A DNA stretch of 64,000 nucleotides from an uncultured Atopobium sp. (GTDB lineage: Bacteria > Actinomycetota > Coriobacteriia > Coriobacteriales > Atopobiaceae), in contig CAMPVF010000008.1 in the NCBI GenBank assembly GCA_946997485.1, positions 1-64,000 of the forward strand. Reading direction: 5' to 3'. The first letter of the stretch is position 1. Each line of letters begins with the position of its first letter. Below are positions 8,573 to 16,264 of this stretch, piece by piece. A model generated the notes under the pieces. It was not told the DNA's origin. It did no database searches and was given only the letters and a program-made list of their open reading frames with translations. Position numbers and translations under genes: made by a program.

Positions 8573-8608
8573 AATAAAACCGAGGGGAATCAACCGCCTT
8601 CCCCTCGG
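8573..8608 (-). terminator. Attenuator hairpin between mglB and mglA
   Basis: Perfect 10-bp stem CCGAGGGGAA/TTCCCCTCGG with a 9-base loop, followed on the minus strand by UUUUAUUA, directly before the mglA ribosome site. Such partial terminators let the binding protein be made in excess over the membrane components. The placement supports that role; the efficiency is not visible from sequence. Confidence 0.75.
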
Positions 8609-8688
8609 CTGTTTGTTGCATTATATCGCTCGCAACCCTCGCGTGTAAGCAGGATTACAAAACGCTGTGTAGAACTGTTCGCTATACA

Positions 8689-9963
8689 CTATTTGAGCAA
8701 TGCAGTGTAGGAGTTACCGTTGTCGGTTTTTACCATGTTGATTGCAAATGCATCGTACTCGCTTGGGTTACCCAAACGGTTGGTAATGTTCGACTCGGTT
8801 TGGCCGTCGCCACCGATGTACTCAACTTTGAGGTTAAGCAGCTTGTCATACTTTTGAAGCAGTGGTTGATAAGTGGAGCTCAGGAAGTTATCTGCAGAGT
8901 TGTAGATGTTGAGCCATACCTTCTTTTCGGGGTGCTTCGAAGCGTCGAGCTGAGCTGCAGCCTTCTCGTAAGGCTTTGTTGCGTCGAGGAAGTCTTTGTA
9001 GTTGTCTTCGATAACTGCAAGGTTAAGAGCGTAGTATGAACGCTGCGACTCTTCGTATTTGTAGTCTTTGGTTTCGAGAACATTGCCTGCATCGTCGGGA
9101 GATGAAATACCCGTGTTGATGTCTACGCCGTCGAGGGCATTACGAAGCAAGCGCAAGGTAAGGTATGCTTGTACGTCGGGGTGCTGAGAAATGGTTCCCG
9201 TGTAGCCTTCTGCGATAGCAGCAACTGCGTCGGAGTTTGCATCGTAACCGAAGGTTGGGATTTTCTCGGCTTTGGACCATTTGTTAAACATGGACATACC
9301 CATACCGTCGTTGTTAGAAACAACTACGTCGATTTGAGCACCAAACGAAGATACCCAAGCAGAAATTGCGTCGCCAGCGGTTGCAGCGTCCCAGGTTGCA
9401 CCTGCGTTATTCTTCATTTCCTTAGATGCAAGCTCGCGGATTACATAGCTCTTGCCATTTACATCGAGTTTACCATCTTGAACAAGCTCAGATTTACCGT
9501 CGGTGTTAACGCCAACAGGGTCGGAAATGATGTTGCCGTCTTTGGTAACAGCAGTGCCAAGAGCCTTACGAACGCCACGTGTACGAGCGATTGAGTCGTT
9601 GTGACCAATGTCACCAATTGCCAAAACATAACCGATTGTGCCGTCGTGATTGTGGTCGAGCTTCTCAGCGTTTTTCTTGATGTAATCAAGAACCATTTGA
9701 CCTTGAACTTCAGCACCTTGGTTGGCGTCGAAACCTACATAGTAGGTGTCTTTGTTGAAGTTAAGGGTTGCCATGTCGAGTTCGCCAGTAGTGCTGTTGG
9801 AAGGCTGACGGTTGTAGAATACAACAGGCTTATCCTTATTTGATTTTGCGGCGTCATCTTTTTTGTCACCAGATGTGCTTGGTGCAGCATTGCAGCCCGC
9901 TAATGCCAAACCAGCAGCGCCAATCGAGCCGAGCTTAAGGAAATTGCGACGTGAAATACCCAT
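8689..9963 (-). CDS. mglB: Galactose/methyl-galactoside-binding lipoprotein
   Basis: A periplasmic-binding-protein-like type I fold lipoprotein that captures the sugar for MglAC. The N-terminus carries a Tat-like motif SRRNFLKLG and a lipobox LAGC, so it is probably exported folded and lipid-anchored. Sugar-pocket-type strings include YVGFDANQGAEVQGQMVLDYI, NNDGMGMSM and FGYDANSDAVAAI, and an EF-hand-like DHNHDGTIGY as in enteric MglB. The ATG at 9963 has AAAGGA 8 bases upstream; the longer frame (to 10041) would put 26 charged residues before the Tat motif. First gene of mglBAC. Confidence 0.92.
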   Translation of the reverse strand: MGISRRNFLKLGSIGAAGLALAGCNAAPSTSGDKKDDAAKSNKDKPVVFYNRQPSNSTTGELDMATLNFNKDTYYVGFDANQGAEVQGQMVLDYIKKNAEKLDHNHDGTIGYVLAIGDIGHNDSIARTRGVRKALGTAVTKDGNIISDPVGVNTDGKSELVQDGKLDVNGKSYVIRELASKEMKNNAGATWDAATAGDAISAWVSSFGAQIDVVVSNNDGMGMSMFNKWSKAEKIPTFGYDANSDAVAAIAEGYTGTISQHPDVQAYLTLRLLRNALDGVDINTGISSPDDAGNVLETKDYKYEESQRSYYALNLAVIEDNYKDFLDATKPYEKAAAQLDASKHPEKKVWLNIYNSADNFLSSTYQPLLQKYDKLLNLKVEYIGGDGQTESNITNRLGNPSEYDAFAINMVKTDNGNSYTALLK

Positions 9964-10482
9964 AAGTACTGTCCTTTCTGCGTGCGCAGCAGCTGCGCGT
10001 TGTTTAACACGTTGTACAGCTGTAAGAAAGGAGCACAACATGTAAAATGCCCAACGATAATCACGTACGAGAAGAATATGGGACGTATATCCCTCCCCTA
10101 CATCTCCATACTAAATGAATAAATTTGAATCTCGTTCTCTTTTCGCTCAACGGTAGTTTTCAGTCCGTGAATGCAACAGCGATACGAACAGTGTTCGTAC
10201 GTACCGTTATTCTTCTTGTCTTTTGTATACAAAATAGGTATCATTCTTAACAGAATATATGTTCGTATTATGAAGTTACATGTGCGGGACGTCTGTAGTG
10301 GTATGTATAAAAAAGCCCAATATATGAATGAGCAGCTACGATAGATAAAGATAGCCCGCAGGAGGCTTGCAGCCGCAAAATACGCGCTCATATCACGCAG
10401 ACAACGCATGCATGCATAACGGTATGTCGAGCGTGAAGAGTAGAATACAACCATCCATGATAAGCAGGAAAGAAGGTATGCG
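9964..10482. other. Intergenic region between divergent mglB and rmuC
   Basis: 519 bases without a convincing gene. It holds a hairpin next to the mglB ribosome site (GCGCAG/CTGCGC, about 9984-9998), a perfect 17-base palindrome (10183-10199), and A/T-rich promoter-like stretches around 10210-10260. A minus-strand open frame across 10098-10592 has no family character and overlaps rmuC antisense. Confidence 0.6.
10183..10199. promoter_or_regulatory. Perfect 17-base palindrome, candidate operator
   Basis: TACGAACAGTGTTCGTA is symmetrical about one central base. On the minus strand it lies just downstream of TTAAGA...TATACA promoter-like boxes, a place where a repressor would block mglB transcription, though 220 bases before the mglB start. 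It resembles a LexA box but has 3 rather than 4 bases between CGAAC and GTTCG. The cognate regulator is not in the window. Confidence 0.45.
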
Positions 10483-11856
10483 ATGGACGCACAACTAGCC
10501 ATACTCCTCATAGCTCCTTTGAGCATTATTGCAATTGTTATCAGTTTTTTTGCGGGCGCATATAAAGAAAAGAGCAACGCGCAAGCACGCATGCAAGCAC
10601 TTCAGCAGCAACTCGCCACAAAAGAACAGGAATTTGCCTATGCACACGCAGAAGCAAATGCCAAGGCACAAACACTGCAAATGCAATACAGCAATCTTAT
10701 GCAGCAAGTACAGCAATCGAACGACGAGCGTTTGGCACGCAAACAAGAAAATAGCGAGGTTATTGAGGCGTTTGCACCTATACGGGCAAATCTTGAGGCA
10801 CTTCAAAGACGCATTAATGCTGTTGAGGCTGCACGGAGTAGCGAGTCGGGTGCAGTAAAACAGCAGCTCGAAAGCCTCGATGGACAGCAGCGTGATCTCA
10901 TTAAAGCAACCTTGAGCCTCTCAAGCGTGCTTGCTAACAACAAAATGCGTGGCGCATGGGGCGAGCTTTCGCTCAAAAACCTCGTTGAGACAAGCGGTAT
11001 GGTGCAGCATGTTGATTTTGACGTGCAGGAATCATCTAAAAATGAACGCGACAAAACACAGCGCCCCGATATGATTATTCATCTGCCACATAAGCGCTGT
11101 ATTGTTGTTGATGCAAAAGTGCCTTATAACAATTATCAAAAAGCATGTGAAATACCTGATAATGCCGATGCTGCTGCGCTCAAACAAAAAGAGACATTTT
11201 TGAAAAACTATGCCACAGATGTACAAAAGCACATAAAAACACTGGGCGATAAAAAATATTGGAAAGCGCTTGAGGATTCGCTTGGCACATCGCCTGAGTT
11301 TGTTGTGATGTTTATCCCCAACGAAGCACTGCTTCGTGCAGCGCTAGAAACTGATAGCAATCTACTTGATACTGCATTTGCCCAACGTGTAGTGCTTTCA
11401 TCACCCGTGGCATTTTGGGCAACAATAAAAGCTATTGCATACACGTGGGAACAATATGAAGCAAGCAAAAATGCGCAGAACATTCTTATGCTCGCAAAAG
11501 AGCTCTACCATGCACTTTCACTACTGGTTGATAGAGTTGTAGCAATGAGAACGGCAGTGATTAACTGCGGCAAAGCGTACGACGGTATTGTAAAAACAGT
11601 TGAAGGCACCTTATTGCCAAAGTCGCGCAAACTAAAAGATATTAACCCTTCTGAAGTATTTAAGCCGCTTGAAACAGTAGGCGACGACATAGCAGGCATA
11701 CGCACCATAAAAAAGGCTGAACTGCTCACCGCTGGCAAGGAAAAAGCTGCTGCAACGCTCGATGACACCACGGCAGAAACCTCGCTAGTAGATGGCAACG
11801 TGCACACTGATGTGAATGCTGATGCTGTGGCACTCGATAATACAGACGCTCGATGA
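10483..11856 (+). CDS. rmuC: DNA recombination protein RmuC
   Basis: A 457-residue protein with an N-terminal membrane anchor (LAILLIAPLSIIAIVISFFA), a coiled coil of about 130 residues rich in Gln and Ala, and the RmuC nuclease-like core beginning around residue 150 (RGAWGELSLKNLVETSGM, then IIHLPHKRCIVVDAKVPYNNY). The D-A-K trio resembles the PD-(D/E)XK nuclease core seen in this family. RmuC limits inversions at short inverted repeats in E. coli. The C-terminal 40 residues are low-complexity Asp/Ala/Thr. AAGAAGG lies 6 bases upstream of the start. It is a single gene facing away from mgl. Confidence 0.9.
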   Translation: MDAQLAILLIAPLSIIAIVISFFAGAYKEKSNAQARMQALQQQLATKEQEFAYAHAEANAKAQTLQMQYSNLMQQVQQSNDERLARKQENSEVIEAFAPIRANLEALQRRINAVEAARSSESGAVKQQLESLDGQQRDLIKATLSLSSVLANNKMRGAWGELSLKNLVETSGMVQHVDFDVQESSKNERDKTQRPDMIIHLPHKRCIVVDAKVPYNNYQKACEIPDNADAAALKQKETFLKNYATDVQKHIKTLGDKKYWKALEDSLGTSPEFVVMFIPNEALLRAALETDSNLLDTAFAQRVVLSSPVAFWATIKAIAYTWEQYEASKNAQNILMLAKELYHALSLLVDRVVAMRTAVINCGKAYDGIVKTVEGTLLPKSRKLKDINPSEVFKPLETVGDDIAGIRTIKKAELLTAGKEKAAATLDDTTAETSLVDGNVHTDVNADAVALDNTDAR

Positions 11857-11877
11857 TACAGAGTAAAAAGCCTGCAT

Positions 11878-11920
11878 AAAAAACGTCGTTTGCGTAGGAA
11901 AGGGGGACGCAAACGACGTT
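11878..11920. terminator. Strong hairpin after rmuC
   Basis: 14-bp stem AACGTCGTTTGCGT/ACGCAAACGACGTT with a purine loop AGGAAAGGGGG. The U tract (six) is on the minus-strand side, so it is a good terminator leftward. Rightward it has no U run but immediately follows rmuC, so it may act in both directions. Confidence 0.6.
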
Positions 11921-12148
11921 ATGAAGACCTGTTCAACATTCGGGGAGAGGGTCCGAGTGTGTCAGGTAGAAGTAAACAAATTAAGGCGCTGCAAAACAAC
12001 GCGTAATGTAATAGTACACCACCTCTAACTTTTTGGCACGAGAATTTTTCGTTCATAATACCATCAAGTTTCAGAAACAAATTGGTAATACTCAAAGCGT
12101 AGCTGCGCATATGCCACACAATCCAGCACATAACAAAACGCCGCGCAC

Positions 12149-12182
12149 AAAAAACCGTGCGGATAGTACTATCCGCACGGTT
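12149..12182 (-). terminator. Terminator of the feo operon
   Basis: A perfect 30-base palindrome centred on AGTACT (stem begins AACCGTGCGGATAG) followed on the minus strand by UUUUUU, 113 bases after the feoB stop. The rest of the 438-base gap 11857-12294 holds the rmuC hairpin and no gene. Confidence 0.85.
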
Positions 12183-12294
12183 GTATCACTCGCATAAGCC
12201 ACGCACGATGCGCATACGTTCGACCCAATGGGCACACACGCAGCACATCAGCGCATCAGCACGTCAGCATATCAGCATATCGTATGCGTACGCG

Positions 12295-15084
12295 TTACTC
12301 CTCGCTTGCTGTATCTTCGAGCTCTTGCAAGGTGTCAAGAATTTTCTCGTTAGTGTTTTGCCACTTAGGTGCAGGACGGAATATCTGGAAAAGCAAGGCA
12401 GCTATCAGCGCAAATGCAACAACTGTCCACACGCCAAAGGTGCCAAACACAACAAGCTCCCACACCTGGTTCATGATAAGACCAACAATCCAGGCAAAAG
12501 TGCACTGATATCCAATGGCAAACCAGAACCACTTAGGATCGTTCATCTGCTTACGAATGGTACCAATAGCAGCAAAGCACGGTGCATCGAGCATGTTAAA
12601 CGCAACAAATGCACACAGCGCACCCACGTGAATAATACCTGCGCCGTCGGTAAACATGCCGGCAAAACCGCTCCACATGGATACCGAGTTTTCGGTAGCG
12701 TCGCCCAAACCATACAAAACGCCAAAGGTAGACACAAGGTTTTCTTTAGCGATAAGTGCAGAAATGGAAGCCACAGCTGATTGCCAGTTGGCGCAGCCAA
12801 GCGGTGCAAAAATCCAGCCAATAGCATTACCAATACCAGCAAGAATGGAGAAGTCCATAAACTCATCGGGAACTTGATCCATGCTAGGCAAATAACCAAA
12901 GGTGCCAGCGCCACCCTCCCAGGCAGCAACACCAAAGTTGGAAAGGAACCAAATACCTACTGCAGCAGCGAAGATGATGGTACCCGCTTTACCAACATAC
13001 GAACCAATGCGCTCCCACACATGCAGCGCCCATGAACGCAGGCGTGGAATATGATAATCGGGAAGCTCCATAACAAATGGTGCAGGCTCACCTGAGAACC
13101 ACTTGGTTTTTTTGAGCATAATAGCCGACGAAAGGATGCACACAATGCTCAAGAAGTAGAACAAAGGTCCAACCCACCATGCATCGCCGCCGCCAATAAG
13201 AACACCCATCACGAGTGCAATAATAGGCTGCTTGGCACCACAGGGAATCATGGTAGTAAGCATAGCGGTCATACGACGGTCTTTTTCGTTCTCGATAGTT
13301 TTTGTTGCCATAACGCCTGGTACACCACAACCCGAAGAAATGAGCATGGGGATAAACGACTTACCCGACAAGCCAAAACGTCGGAACACACGGTCCATAA
13401 CAAAAGCAACACGACTCATGTAACCGCAATCTTCAAGGAAGCAAAGCAGTACAAACAGCACAGCCATCTGCGGAATAAAGCCAAGAACAGAACCAACACC
13501 AGCGATAATACCATCGCAGATAAGGCTAATAACTGCGTCCGACGCGCCAAGGCTCTTAAGAGCGTTTGTAGCTATCGTTGGAATGGAAGGAATAAAGCCC
13601 TCATAATCGGCAGGATCGGGCTCATCGGCCAGCGCTTCTTGAGCTTCTACAAAGCTATCGGTGTCAACAGCGTCAATCGTTTGCAGCTCTTGGCCGTCTT
13701 CAAGCACGGGCTCACCATCTGCATCAAGCGTGGTAATGACTTCGTCGTTGGTGTCAATTACATTACCATCCTCGTTGTGAATAGGTACATCATGCGCAAC
13801 AAGGTTAATTTCTTTTGCAGCATCAACAAAGTCGTCAAGCGTTTGAGCTGCGTCTTCGTCGTCCTCATTTTCCTTGAGCGTATTAATTGCATCGGCTACG
13901 CCATCGGTTTCAATACCCTCTTTTGCAGCTTCATCAATAAAGCCATCAATTTTATCTTGATAGTGATTGTCGTCAAATTCTTCTTTGTCGTCATTAAATG
14001 ATTCCTCGCCTACCTGCGAAATGAAGAATCCATCGCCAAACAGATTGTCGTTTACCCAGTCGGTTGCCTGCTTACCTATGGTAGAGATAGACAGGTAGTA
14101 CACAAGGAACATAACAGCAGCAAAAATTGGCAATCCCAAAAAGCGGTTGGTAACAATGCGGTCGATTTTTTGCGACAGAGTGAGCTTTGGCTCAGCCTTT
14201 TTTACGCATGCAGCGATAACGCCTTCAATCCAGTTATATCTATCGGAAGTAATAATCGATTCCGCGTCATCGTCACGCTGCGCTTCAAGTGCGGCAATGT
14301 ACGTTTCGCACGCACTTAAGATGTCGTCTGAGAGGTGCAGACGCTCAATTGCCTGTGCGTCACGCTCAAATACCTTAATGGCGTACCAGCGTACATGCTC
14401 AGCATCACAGGTATCGCGAATGATATCGGCAATGTGTGTCAGCGCGTCTTCTACCTCGGGAGAAAAACACTTCGTTGCGGGTTGCACAGCGGTATTTTTA
14501 GCTGCAGTGCAGGCTTCATCTACCAATTCGCTAATGTTGGTACCACGAAGCGCAGAAATTTGCACAACGGGGGCACCCAAGCGCTTTGAGAGCTCAACCG
14601 TATCAATAACGTCGCCACGCTCTTTTAGCAGGTCGGTCATATTAAGACCAATAACCACCGCGCAGCCGGTTTCGAGCACCTGCGTTGACAAGTACAAACT
14701 GCGCTCAAGGTTGGTTGCGTCTACCAGGTTGATAATCGCATGTGGCTGCTCGTCGATAATGTAGTCGCGCGAAACAACTTCCTCAGGCGAGTAGGGCGAT
14801 AGCGAATAAATACCCGGAAGGTCTACAAACGTAACCTTTTTATTGCGCTTGTATGGTGCTTGTTTTTTTTCAACGGTAACGCCAGGCCAGTTACCAACGT
14901 AGCCGTTTGAGCCCGTGAGCTCGTTAAATAGTGTGGTTTTACCACAGTTTGGGTTACCTGCAAGGCCAATAAACAGCGCGTCTGCGGACTTGTTTGCAGC
15001 AGCTTGCGACGCGGCTGTTTTTGCTTCAACAGCGACCGTAGCAGCGCCTGTAGCATTCTTTACAGCATCGTTCGTATTGTTCAT
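12295..15084 (-). CDS. feoB: Ferrous iron transport protein B with acidic insertion
   Basis: A 929-residue membrane GTPase for Fe2+ uptake. The N-terminal G domain shows G1 GNPNCGKTT, G3 DLPGIYSL and G4 NMTD. A helical guanine-dissociation-type region follows, then the transport core with two Gate repeats (FIPQMAVLFVLLCFLEDCGYMSRVAF with GCGVPGVMATKTI; later IFAPLGCANWQSAVASISAL). Between the first membrane segment and the core is an extra stretch of about 130 residues (roughly 360-490) packed with Asp and Glu, where most FeoB proteins have a short loop. About 30 alanine-rich residues precede the G domain. It follows feoA after 8 bases, with a ribosome site in that gap region. Confidence 0.93.
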   Translation of the reverse strand: MNNTNDAVKNATGAATVAVEAKTAASQAAANKSADALFIGLAGNPNCGKTTLFNELTGSNGYVGNWPGVTVEKKQAPYKRNKKVTFVDLPGIYSLSPYSPEEVVSRDYIIDEQPHAIINLVDATNLERSLYLSTQVLETGCAVVIGLNMTDLLKERGDVIDTVELSKRLGAPVVQISALRGTNISELVDEACTAAKNTAVQPATKCFSPEVEDALTHIADIIRDTCDAEHVRWYAIKVFERDAQAIERLHLSDDILSACETYIAALEAQRDDDAESIITSDRYNWIEGVIAACVKKAEPKLTLSQKIDRIVTNRFLGLPIFAAVMFLVYYLSISTIGKQATDWVNDNLFGDGFFISQVGEESFNDDKEEFDDNHYQDKIDGFIDEAAKEGIETDGVADAINTLKENEDDEDAAQTLDDFVDAAKEINLVAHDVPIHNEDGNVIDTNDEVITTLDADGEPVLEDGQELQTIDAVDTDSFVEAQEALADEPDPADYEGFIPSIPTIATNALKSLGASDAVISLICDGIIAGVGSVLGFIPQMAVLFVLLCFLEDCGYMSRVAFVMDRVFRRFGLSGKSFIPMLISSGCGVPGVMATKTIENEKDRRMTAMLTTMIPCGAKQPIIALVMGVLIGGGDAWWVGPLFYFLSIVCILSSAIMLKKTKWFSGEPAPFVMELPDYHIPRLRSWALHVWERIGSYVGKAGTIIFAAAVGIWFLSNFGVAAWEGGAGTFGYLPSMDQVPDEFMDFSILAGIGNAIGWIFAPLGCANWQSAVASISALIAKENLVSTFGVLYGLGDATENSVSMWSGFAGMFTDGAGIIHVGALCAFVAFNMLDAPCFAAIGTIRKQMNDPKWFWFAIGYQCTFAWIVGLIMNQVWELVVFGTFGVWTVVAFALIAALLFQIFRPAPKWQNTNEKILDTLQELEDTASEE

Positions 15085-15092
15085 GAGCGCCC

Positions 15093-15344
15093 CTATTCCT
15101 TAGTGTCAGCAGGAGTTTCGATATTGTCTATCTCAACCGATTCTGCTTCGTCTTTGCGAATTGACAACTCATATCCACGAACTGTGAGCTCAATAGGATC
15201 TCCGAGTGGCGCCAACTTGCGCACGTGCACTTTTGTTCCTTTTGTAAGACCCATGTCCATAATACGGCGTTTAACAGCGCCTGTTCCTACAAGGCGTACC
15301 ACCGTGCAGGTTTGCCCCACTTTTACGTCCCTTAAAGTAGGCAT
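15093..15344 (-). CDS. feoA: Ferrous iron transport protein A
   Basis: An 83-residue SH3-like FeoA domain (VGQTCTVVRLVGTG, KRRIMDMGLTKGTKVHVRK, GDPIELTVRGYELSIRK), the small cytoplasmic partner of FeoB. The ATG at 15344 has GAGGGG 7 bases upstream. The longer frame to 15431 adds a basic N-terminus not found in FeoA. It directly precedes feoB and is the second of two FeoA genes here. Confidence 0.9.
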   Translation of the reverse strand: MPTLRDVKVGQTCTVVRLVGTGAVKRRIMDMGLTKGTKVHVRKLAPLGDPIELTVRGYELSIRKDEAESVEIDNIETPADTKE

Positions 15345-15680
15345 TCGCCTTCCCCTCTTCTTCCATGCGAATGCACGCAGGCGCGCGTTAGCAAAACCGC
15401 TGGTAACACGCACTACGTGGACAGTCCGCAACTAATAGATACAGTAGCTGCACAAGGTATATCAACATGGGCTTAACAAGGTGATATAACTGCGCTGCAC
15501 GTGTGCACGTATGTGCACAACCACACAAAGATATAAAACATGGCTGAATGCAAAGAGCGCTGCATTTCGCGCTGCACCACATGCCGGCACGTAAAACGCC
15601 TACAGATGTTATGCAACTCTCGCATTGCAAAAATACCTGATAAACAAGGCACGTACCACATGTCTATAAGCTTTACGGTG
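15345..15680. other. Gap between the two feoA genes
   Basis: 336 bases with short open frames only, none with family character. It is Ala/Thr/His-codon-like repetitive in places (GTGCAC, GTGTGCAC). No terminator with a U tract was seen, so readthrough from the first feoA into feoA-feoB is possible, but an internal promoter could also lie here. Confidence 0.4.
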
Positions 15681-15941
15681 CTAACGAATATAAATCTTTC
15701 GCGCTACTTCCTTACCAATGCCAAAACTAGACCCTTTAATTTGAACAATTAAATTGCCTTTGAGCATTGCAGTAACATGCACATGAGCTCCCGCTACAAA
15801 CCCAAGCGCCTCAAGGTGCGCCCGCGCTTCACAGCTGCCGTGCACACTACACACAGTTACATCACTACCCTGTTTTACCAGGGATAATGGCATACACCCG
15901 CGTGATTCATCGCTTGGTACACAGGAAGAGCCCACTGTCAC
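15681..15941 (-). CDS. feoA: Second FeoA-domain protein
   Basis: An 86-residue FeoA-like protein: about 15 residues, then a compact SH3-like domain (MPLSLVKQGSDVTV, ARAHLEALGFVAGAHVHV, LIVQIKGSSFGIGKEVARKI). The start is GTG with AAGGA 7 bases upstream. Two FeoA proteins with one FeoB occur in several anaerobes; the pair may form a heteromeric regulator of FeoB (inference). It is separated from the next feoA by 336 bases, longer than normal operon spacing. Confidence 0.8.
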   Translation of the reverse strand: MTVGSSCVPSDESRGCMPLSLVKQGSDVTVCSVHGSCEARAHLEALGFVAGAHVHVTAMLKGNLIVQIKGSSFGIGKEVARKIYIR

Positions 15942-15975
15942 AACAATATCCTTTCCTTTGATGTGGCTTACAAAA

Positions 15976-15993
15976 AGTTATGTACTCCTAACT
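15976..15993. promoter_or_regulatory. Candidate metal-repressor site upstream of feo
   Basis: AGTTA and TAACT arms (15976-15980, 15989-15993) are separated by 8 bases, 35 bases upstream of the first feoA start. The spacing and the TTAG-type edge recall DtxR/IdeR-type operators, but only 5 bases per arm match. No regulator gene is adjacent. Confidence 0.25.
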
Positions 15994-16171
15994 CTTTGTA
16001 TGACCATTGTACAGAGAGGAATAAGTTAACTGAGCGTAATTTTCAGTTTTTATTCAGAATTAATACTTTTTCGCAAAATACATATTATTTGTTCAAAATT
16101 AGAACACAATGCTGCAAAAAACGAGCAAAAACGCAGGTGGATGCTTGCACAAATACAAGCAACAAGAACAG

Positions 16172-16215
16172 AAAAAACGCCGTGCGTACGTGCACAGATG
16201 CACGCACACACGGCG
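16172..16215 (-). terminator. Terminator of ppc
   Basis: A long stem (GCCGTGTGTGCGTGCA pairing with TGCACGTACGCACGGC, one or two mismatches) with loop TCTG is followed on the minus strand by GUUUUUUC, 50 bases after the ppc stop. The rest of the 323-base gap 15942-16264 contains the feo promoter side and no gene. Confidence 0.8.
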
Positions 16216-16264
16216 GCAATACCTAATAAACCATACGGAAACGCACACACGCGAACGCGGGACA

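Noticed and set aside
10183..10199. LexA (SOS) box upstream of rmuC
   Set aside because: CGAAC and GTTCG are separated by 3, not 4, bases and the site is about 290 bases from rmuC.
10098..10592. Minus-strand open frame of 164 codons
   Set aside because: Antisense to the rmuC start, no ribosome site, residue composition unlike a real protein; the mgl promoter region better explains it.
12157..12780. Plus-strand open frame of 207 codons
   Set aside because: Lies antisense to feoB; a shadow of its codon usage.
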